Shown: positions 34,090 to 35,322 of the stretch, piece by piece
How positions within the stretch are numbered: the first letter of the stretch is position 1
Layout: every line of letters begins with the position of its first letter
Assembly (NCBI GenBank): GCA_903871905.1
Contig: CAIQIV010000256.1
Span: 1-35,322, forward strand
DNA from: an uncultured Chloroflexota bacterium
Lineage (GTDB): Bacteria > Chloroflexota > Anaerolineae > Anaerolineales > UBA4823
Direction of reading: 5' to 3'
Length of the DNA: 35,322 bases
Position numbers and translations under genes: made by a program
Notes under the pieces: model-generated
The model's database searches: none
Seen by the model: only the letters and a program-made list of their open reading frames with translations
What the model was told of the DNA's origin: nothing

Positions 34090-34117
34090 TTATAGATCAA
34101 CCATATTCACAAGTCAA
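34089..34117 (-). promoter_or_regulatory. Sigma-70-type promoter of the TetR-ABC operon
   Basis: Minus strand TTGACT (5 of 6), exactly 17 bp, TATAAT (6 of 6), 23-51 bp before the TetR gene start. With the efp promoter this is the best match in the window. It overlaps the candidate operator at one base and lies divergent to the DUF4203-like gene. Confidence 0.75.
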
Positions 34118-34206
34118 GCATTATCGCAAAAAACCTGTCCCTCCGCAAGTTTTGTGATATCATCATGGTCTCTGCATTCAATTTTTCAAACCTCTGGAGG
34201 AGAATG

Positions 34207-34839
34207 ATGGTAACTTTCGAGCTTTTATGCATGGGGATCATCGCCTTTTTGGTCGGAGCGGCGCTGTGTTTTAACGGCTACCGCTGGTTCCTCGCCCTGC
34301 TGCCGCTGTTGGGCTTTGTCTATGGCTTTGGCATGGGTGCGCAGACAATCCAGGCTCTCTTTGGCGGCGGATTATTCAGCACCGCTACCAGCCTGGTGGT
34401 CGGCCTGATCGTCGGCCTGGTGTTTGGCTTCCTCTCTTATCTGTTCTACATCATCGGTGTGGCGCTGGTCGCCGGGGCCTTTGGCTACAGCCTCGGGGTT
34501 GGTTTCATGAACTTGATCGGCATCGATCTGAACCTCCTGACCTGGATCGTGGGCGTCATCACTGGCCTGGTGGTTGGCCTGGGAACTGTCCTGCTGAACC
34601 TGCAAAAATGGGTGATCATTGCCCTGACCTCCTTCACCGGTGCAGGTGTGATCATTGGCACATTGCTGGTCCTCCTTGGGGTAATCACCCCGGGGAACCT
34701 CAGCGCCAATGCGGTGCGCGCCGCCCTGAGCGACTCCTTCCTGTGGCTGGTTTTCTTCGTGGTATTGGGTGTGCTAGGCGTGATCTCCCAGGTCATCTCC
34801 AGCCAGCGCACAAACTGGGAGCCGCAGCCCACCCGCTGA
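34207..34839 (+). CDS. DUF4203-like multi-spanning membrane protein
   Basis: A 210-residue hydrophobic protein with about six to seven membrane segments, starting MVTFELLCMGIIAFLVG and ending in the soluble tail SQRTNWEPQPTR. Gly-rich helices (VVGLIVGLVFGFLSYLFYIIG; only partly quoted) and the overall plan fit the DUF4203/TMEM198-like membrane family, whose function is unknown. I prefer the ATG at 34207, which has GGAGG 6 nt upstream; the ATGs at 34204 and 34165 are in frame, but the latter has no ribosome site. It is divergent from the TetR operon and followed by a strong terminator hairpin. Confidence 0.82.
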   Translation: MVTFELLCMGIIAFLVGAALCFNGYRWFLALLPLLGFVYGFGMGAQTIQALFGGGLFSTATSLVVGLIVGLVFGFLSYLFYIIGVALVAGAFGYSLGVGFMNLIGIDLNLLTWIVGVITGLVVGLGTVLLNLQKWVIIALTSFTGAGVIIGTLLVLLGVITPGNLSANAVRAALSDSFLWLVFFVVLGVLGVISQVISSQRTNWEPQPTR

Positions 34840-34860
34840 TCAGCATCCTGGTAGGGTTGG

Positions 34861-34901
34861 CAGCAAGAGGATCCTCTGACTGCCCAGGGGTCCTCTTGCT
34901 G
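34861..34901 (+). terminator. Terminator hairpin after the DUF4203-like gene
   Basis: CAGCAAGAGGA and its exact complement TCCTCTTGCTG (11-bp stem) with a 19-nt loop, 21 nt beyond the stop codon. A run of T occurs 20 nt later (34922-34927). Confidence 0.65.
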
Positions 34902-34933
34902 TGACCGGAATCTGGCGATCCTTTTTTCGCAAC

Positions 34934-34963
34934 TTCACCCCAGCGGCGAACATCGTGTATAAT
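34934..34963 (+). promoter_or_regulatory. Candidate promoter of the right-edge gene
   Basis: TTCACC, 18 bp, TATAAT (6 of 6 at -10, 4 of 6 at -35). The start point would be near 34970, leaving a leader of about 135 nt that contains two short hairpins (GGGAC-TGGGT-GTCCC near 34981, and GAACCA-TTCACAC-TGGTTC at 35007-35025). Confidence 0.5.
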
Positions 34964-35104
34964 ATAAGATAGCAGTGATCGGGACTGGGTGTCCCCATTT
35001 GCCAGGAACCATTCACACTGGTTCATTCTGCCGCGCTGCGTGCAAGATCGATGGCTCAACACTCTCCCTCTCTGCTTGATCTGCAATATGGACGAGGCTT
35101 TGGA

Positions 35105-35322
35105 ATGAGTACGGTATCGTTAACGCTAAACGAGAATTATTGGGAAGACTTCACTCTGGAAGAGTCGGATTTTGAATTTCTATACAATCACATGTTGGAA
35201 GCAGAGATCCCGCTCTCCCCTCAAGAACTGGCGGCAGTGTTGGTTGAGGAGCGCATCCGCCGGGAGAAGCAGACAATTGAACAGCAGCAATCGGCCAGCG
35301 GCGATCTTTACGTGCCCAAGGC
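35105..35322 (+). CDS. Unrecognised protein, N-terminal part only
   Basis: An open frame from ATG 35105 to the window end, 72 residues visible and no stop. It begins MSTVSLTLNENYWEDFTLEE and continues into a helical, charged region (LSPQELAAVLVEERIRREKQ) that looks like a small winged-helix or coiled segment. GAGG lies 7 nt before the ATG. A good -10 box lies upstream. I do not recognise the family with certainty. The rest lies outside the window. Confidence 0.6.
   Translation, partial: MSTVSLTLNENYWEDFTLEESDFEFLYNHMLEAEIPLSPQELAAVLVEERIRREKQTIEQQQSASGDLYVPK

Noticed and set aside
35090-35111. Mini open frame ATG-GAC-GAG ... TGA overlapping the right-edge start codon
   Set aside because: Seven codons only, and the overlap is easily explained by chance; no evidence of a leader peptide.

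Overview
The window reads as chromosomal DNA of an uncultured-type member of the Chloroflexota, class Anaerolineae. The reasons are inference from gene style: high G+C, very large secreted proteins built from choice-of-anchor J and fibronectin type III modules, C-termini of the form Y-L/A-P-x-V, NarX/NarL-type regulators fused into one chain, and an EF-P of the PGRG type. No rRNA, tRNA, CRISPR array, insertion sequence or phage gene was seen. Almost all genes from the left edge to 27.8 kb lie on the minus strand.

Layout. 1-1.8 kb: the start of a Cys-rich protein, elongation factor P (efp) with a near-consensus promoter, and an EamA-type transporter. 1.8-4.2 kb: two membrane proteins of unknown function, one with TPR repeats. 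4.4-24.8 kb: a block rich in secreted or envelope proteins, namely an M28 peptidase, a ~3000-residue modular surface protein, a zinc-ribbon protein with a lectin-like domain, a BPL-N amidotransferase-like protein, a lipoprotein with a candidate papain-like triad, a small membrane protein, a 1.4-kb-residue protein combining anchor J/FN3 modules with a CLCA-type HExxH metalloprotease and a VWA domain, and a PrsW-type intramembrane protease. 25-27.8 kb: a membrane sensor kinase fused to its own REC-LuxR response regulator. 28-29.8 kb (plus strand): a DUF192 protein overlapping a LysM-M23 peptidoglycan hydrolase. 29.8-34.1 kb (minus): a compact TetR-permease-ATPase-permease-DUF2007 operon. 34.2 kb to the end (plus): a multi-spanning DUF4203-like membrane protein and the start of an unrecognised protein.

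How the parts may work together. The secreted block looks like an outward-facing adhesion and proteolysis set. Three 43-bp copies of a previously unassigned intergenic element occur only in this block (15051, 19195, 24892), always in the same orientation and upstream of a minus-strand gene. The copy before the PrsW gene contains a good promoter geometry (TTGTAC, 17 bp, TATAGT). The M28 and giant-protein genes also share leader features. The membrane-tethered kinase-regulator fusion and the PrsW protease are neighbours, which suggests, without proof, a regulated-release or locally acting control circuit. The most novel-looking items are the 43-bp element, the CLCA-like bacterial surface protein, the unassigned ~880-residue core of the giant protein, the disulfide-type FN3 repeats and the lipoprotein with a C-H-D arrangement.
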